64,000 nt of DNA from JAQVEM01 sp964610315 (lineage in GTDB: Bacteria; Actinomycetota; Humimicrobiia; Humimicrobiales; Humimicrobiaceae), in contig CAZSVM010000006.1 in the NCBI GenBank assembly GCA_964610315.1, forward strand, positions 1 to 64,000. The letters run 5' to 3'. The position numbers and the translations under genes were made by a program. The notes beneath the pieces are model-generated. The model was not told the origin of the DNA. It did no database searches and saw only the letters and a list, made by a program, of their open reading frames with translations. This document shows positions 61,463-64,000 of this stretch, piece by piece; within the stretch, counting starts at the first letter, position 1, and every line of letters starts with the position of its first letter.

Positions 61463-63175
61463 CTATCCCTTAAAATTTTCCTTTTCATTATCAATTCTTT
61501 TCAGGACACCGCAAAATGCAAATAATATGATTAAAAATATCATATAGTAAACTATCACATTTTTTAGTGTAAAACTATCAAAACTTATGATACAAAAATC
61601 GAATTTACTTAAAGCTTTAACTACTTTCAGGATATATTCAAAAAAAATTACACTCAATCTTAAAATCGGGCTTCCGACAGGCGGCCAGATTATTACAACA
61701 AAAGAAGAAACTATTAAAATAGAAAGAAGAATATAAAATGCCGGCAGTATAAAAACATTGGCCAGCGGGCTGATTAAAGAAACTTCCTTGAAGAAATAAG
61801 CAAGAACCGGAAATAAAACTGTCTGTATGGAAAAAGTAATAAGGATAATTTTTATGAAAAAATTAATTACTTTTTTACGAAACACCGAAATAATCCGAAC
61901 TCCCTTTAGAACAAACGGATAAATAAAAATCAATGCCGCCATAGAACCGAAGGTCATCCAGAACCCTAAATCATAAAGAAAATATGGATTATAAATGACT
62001 ATTATAATATAGGAAAGATAAAGAATAATTTTAGGGCTGTATTCTCTATCCCATCTTCTGGCCAGAAGCACGAAAATAACCGTAATGGAAGCCCTTAATA
62101 TACTGGCTCTTTCCCCTACCAGGAAATTATAAACAACCAGGAAAACAATTACCGCCCACCATATAAAATTGGATGATTTTAGATTTCTAAAAATCAAATA
62201 AAAAAGGGAGATAAAAAAAGAGAAATGCAGACCAGAAATAGCAAACAGATGATACAGCCCGCATCTTTTAAAAGATTCGGTAATATAAGAAGGAACACTA
62301 TTTCTGTTACCCAGTATTACCGCTTCAGCTATACCGGCATTCTTGCTTTCCAGATATTTATAAAAAGCATTATTCAAACAATTATACAGCCGGCTTCTAA
62401 AAATAAATATTTTATATCTTAAAACCTCGCACTGGATTCTTTCCATATCCCGGCAGCTGCCTGTAAAGGTTATTTCACTATTTCCGATGCTGGTCAGGTT
62501 TTTTGAACCGTTCTTTCTTAAGGTCCCTCTTAATCTTATATAATCGTCTCTTAGTATCGGCTGGCCGGTGCCCGAACCGTCCAATTTTATATCTATGTAC
62601 TCTTCTGCATCAATAAAACTACCTGTACCCTGGCTGTCGTCACCAACAAATATCTTATCCACTGCCATGGTGAAATTCAAATTGCCGTAGTTTACTGCCG
62701 GATGGCTCGATACTCTGCCCTCTACTATAATATTATTATCCCCTGCTGGATCTTTATTTTCGTAGAGAATCAAAAATATATTTTTACTTTCTTTTAACTC
62801 ATGGGTGTAGATAATTAAATTTCCAATAAAAAATAAAATTAAAAAAGGAATTATAGTTATAATAAATAATCTCTCATTATTCTTCCTTGAATCAGATAGT
62901 AATCCATCACTTAACCCGAACTTGTAATTTCTCCCTATTTTATTTTGGTAAGAGGCACTTAGAGTTAAAGAATTTACCTTGAATAAAATTCTTCCGGCTG
63001 CCACAATTTCCGTAATCAGCAGTAATATAATGGTTATAATTTCAGCTATTACCAGACCTATAGGGTATAAATTAAAACTACCTCCGGCATATACTCCTGT
63101 AGTTAAGCCCAGAATCCACAAAAGGTGGTATTGGTGATATAGAAATAATAATATTTTCCTTCTTATATGATTCAA
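61463..63175 (-). CDS. comEC: ComEC/Rec2-family membrane protein without metallo-beta-lactamase domain
   Basis: 570 residues from a TTG whose first bases overlap the comEA stop (TTGA), a coupled start. N-terminal helices, a soluble domain (D-N-N-I-I-V-E-G-R-V-S-S-H-P) and then the Competence domain: L-Y-H-L-F-A-I-S-G-L-H-F and G-E-R-A-S-I-L-R-A-S-I-T. Most DNA-uptake ComEC proteins have about 750 residues and end in a metallo-beta-lactamase nuclease domain, which is absent here. It forms the DNA channel of competence. Confidence 0.9.
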   Translation of the reverse strand: MNHIRRKILLFLYHQYHLLWILGLTTGVYAGGSFNLYPIGLVIAEIITIILLLITEIVAAGRILFKVNSLTLSASYQNKIGRNYKFGLSDGLLSDSRKNNERLFIITIIPFLILFFIGNLIIYTHELKESKNIFLILYENKDPAGDNNIIVEGRVSSHPAVNYGNLNFTMAVDKIFVGDDSQGTGSFIDAEEYIDIKLDGSGTGQPILRDDYIRLRGTLRKNGSKNLTSIGNSEITFTGSCRDMERIQCEVLRYKIFIFRSRLYNCLNNAFYKYLESKNAGIAEAVILGNRNSVPSYITESFKRCGLYHLFAISGLHFSFFISLFYLIFRNLKSSNFIWWAVIVFLVVYNFLVGERASILRASITVIFVLLARRWDREYSPKIILYLSYIIIVIYNPYFLYDLGFWMTFGSMAALIFIYPFVLKGVRIISVFRKKVINFFIKIILITFSIQTVLFPVLAYFFKEVSLISPLANVFILPAFYILLSILIVSSFVVIIWPPVGSPILRLSVIFFEYILKVVKALSKFDFCIISFDSFTLKNVIVYYMIFLIILFAFCGVLKRIDNEKENFKG

Positions 63176-63966
63176 ATTGATATAAACTTGCTGATTTCTT
63201 CATATTTTTTCTCTCCGATACCGGTAACATTTTTTAATTCTTCTTTTTTCTTAAATAATCCATTTTTATTTCTGTATTCAATAATATTAGAGGCAATTAC
63301 AGGGCCTATTCCAGGCAGCGATTCCAGTTCCCTTAAATTTGCAGTATTAATATTTACAACTATGCTTTCCGGAGAATTGTAACCAATTGAATAATTGTCT
63401 GTATAAAATAAAGAATTGCCACCAGCAATTTCTTCCTCAGATGGAATATAAATTCTTTGACCATCAATCAAAACCCGGGCCAGATTAATAATCTCAAGGC
63501 AGGCGTTTTCATCCGGTCCACCTGCAAGCTCCAATAAATCTATTATTCTCGCCCCATCTCCAATCTCATAAACACCGGGATTTTTTACCTTACCGCATAT
63601 ATAAACCTCTATGGTATTAGTTATTTGTAGTGAGTTACTGGAATCATCGCTGCCGATATCTCCGGTACTGTTTCTGTCAGAATAATCCTCTTTATTTTCG
63701 GATAATGTATCTGCCCTGTCAGTTTCTCCGCTTACTAAATCCAATTCGGCGTTTCGAGCATTGATTTCAGAATAATAACTTTTAAGAATATTCTCTTTTC
63801 TTTTTATTTCCACATGCTGGTTTACATAAATTATTATAAATAAAGAAACCAGGCAAAAAAATAATCCTAATACTGCCAGGTAAAAATGCTTTTCCCTTTT
63901 GTATCTAACTCTATCCATAAAGAATCTTATTCTGTTTATTTTTTCTTTTATATCTATCAGGCTCAT
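63172..63966 (-). CDS. comEA: Competence protein ComEA (SLBB + helix-hairpin-helix)
   Basis: 264 residues. One N-terminal membrane helix (about 29-48), a Ser/Asp-rich linker, an SLBB domain (V-Y-I-C-G-K-V-K-N-P-G-V-Y-E-I-G-D-G) and a C-terminal double helix-hairpin-helix (I-N-T-A-N-L-R-E-L-E-S-L-P-G-I-G-P and V-T-G-I-G-E-K-K-Y). It binds incoming double-stranded DNA outside the membrane and hands it to ComEC. Coupled to comEC by a four-base overlap. Confidence 0.94.
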   Translation of the reverse strand: MSLIDIKEKINRIRFFMDRVRYKREKHFYLAVLGLFFCLVSLFIIIYVNQHVEIKRKENILKSYYSEINARNAELDLVSGETDRADTLSENKEDYSDRNSTGDIGSDDSSNSLQITNTIEVYICGKVKNPGVYEIGDGARIIDLLELAGGPDENACLEIINLARVLIDGQRIYIPSEEEIAGGNSLFYTDNYSIGYNSPESIVVNINTANLRELESLPGIGPVIASNIIEYRNKNGLFKKKEELKNVTGIGEKKYEEISKFISI

Positions 63967-64000
63967 ATATCATTTCTTATCTATTTATATAATTATATAT

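Noticed and set aside
1..64000. tRNA, rRNA, CRISPR arrays, insertion sequences
   Set aside because: None seen on reading both strands; no transposase-like protein and no regularly spaced repeats.

Overview
The window comes from an A+T-rich anaerobic bacterium. It carries a near-complete acetyl-CoA synthase/CO dehydrogenase (Wood-Ljungdahl) gene set, with formate-THF ligase and FolD beside it. The housekeeping block comEA-comEC-holA-rpsT-murJ-lepA has the order common in Gram-positive lineages. A deep-branching Actinobacteriota or Firmicutes-like acetogen would fit, but the sequence alone does not decide. A 100-N scaffold gap at 13358-13457 shows this is a draft or metagenome assembly.

Layout. 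(1) 1-14.4 kb: the tail of a glycosidase-like protein, a secreted protein with a degenerate protease motif, then a surface-polysaccharide locus. That locus has a Wzx-type flippase, four GT4 and one GT2 glycosyltransferases, two NodB-type deacetylases and a large membrane protein with a zinc ribbon. A two-hairpin leader ending in a terminator precedes it at about 14.45 kb. (2) 15-16.8 kb: acsE and an orphan solute-binding lipoprotein. (3) 17.1-25.1 kb, plus strand: an eight-gene carbohydrate-oxidation operon (two dehydrogenases, FGGY kinase, phosphotriesterase-type lactonase, cupin isomerase, D-2-hydroxyacid dehydrogenase, AroE-like protein, KDPG-type aldolase) behind a promoter overlapped by a 24-bp perfect palindrome. 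(4) 25.2-38.1 kb, minus strand: two sugar ABC transporters of the ribose type, each with its own binding protein and SDR dehydrogenase. They look like products of one duplication: promoter, 5' leader and regulator are all duplicated, but the second GntR/UTRA regulator has decayed to a pseudogene (37710-38063).

(5) 38.5-41.9 kb, plus strand: a small cassette of a BlaI-type repressor, an M56 (BlaR1-like) membrane protease, a 40-codon peptide ending in a Trp/Cys-rich stretch (TTG start, strong Shine-Dalgarno, own promoter) and a radical SAM/SPASM enzyme. This is a candidate RiPP natural-product system and the most interesting part of the window. The 40-aa peptide is easily missed by gene callers.

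(6) 41.9-54.3 kb, minus strand: acsV-cooC-acsD-acsA(cooS)-acsB-acsC, closed by a strong terminator that overlaps the acsC stop codon, followed by fhs and folD. With acsE at 15 kb this gives the methyl-transfer and carbonyl parts of acetyl-CoA synthesis. (7) 54.4-64 kb: a lipoprotein, lepA, murJ, rpsT, holA, an MFS transporter, comEC (no metallo-beta-lactamase domain) and comEA. I saw no rRNA, tRNA, CRISPR array or insertion sequence.
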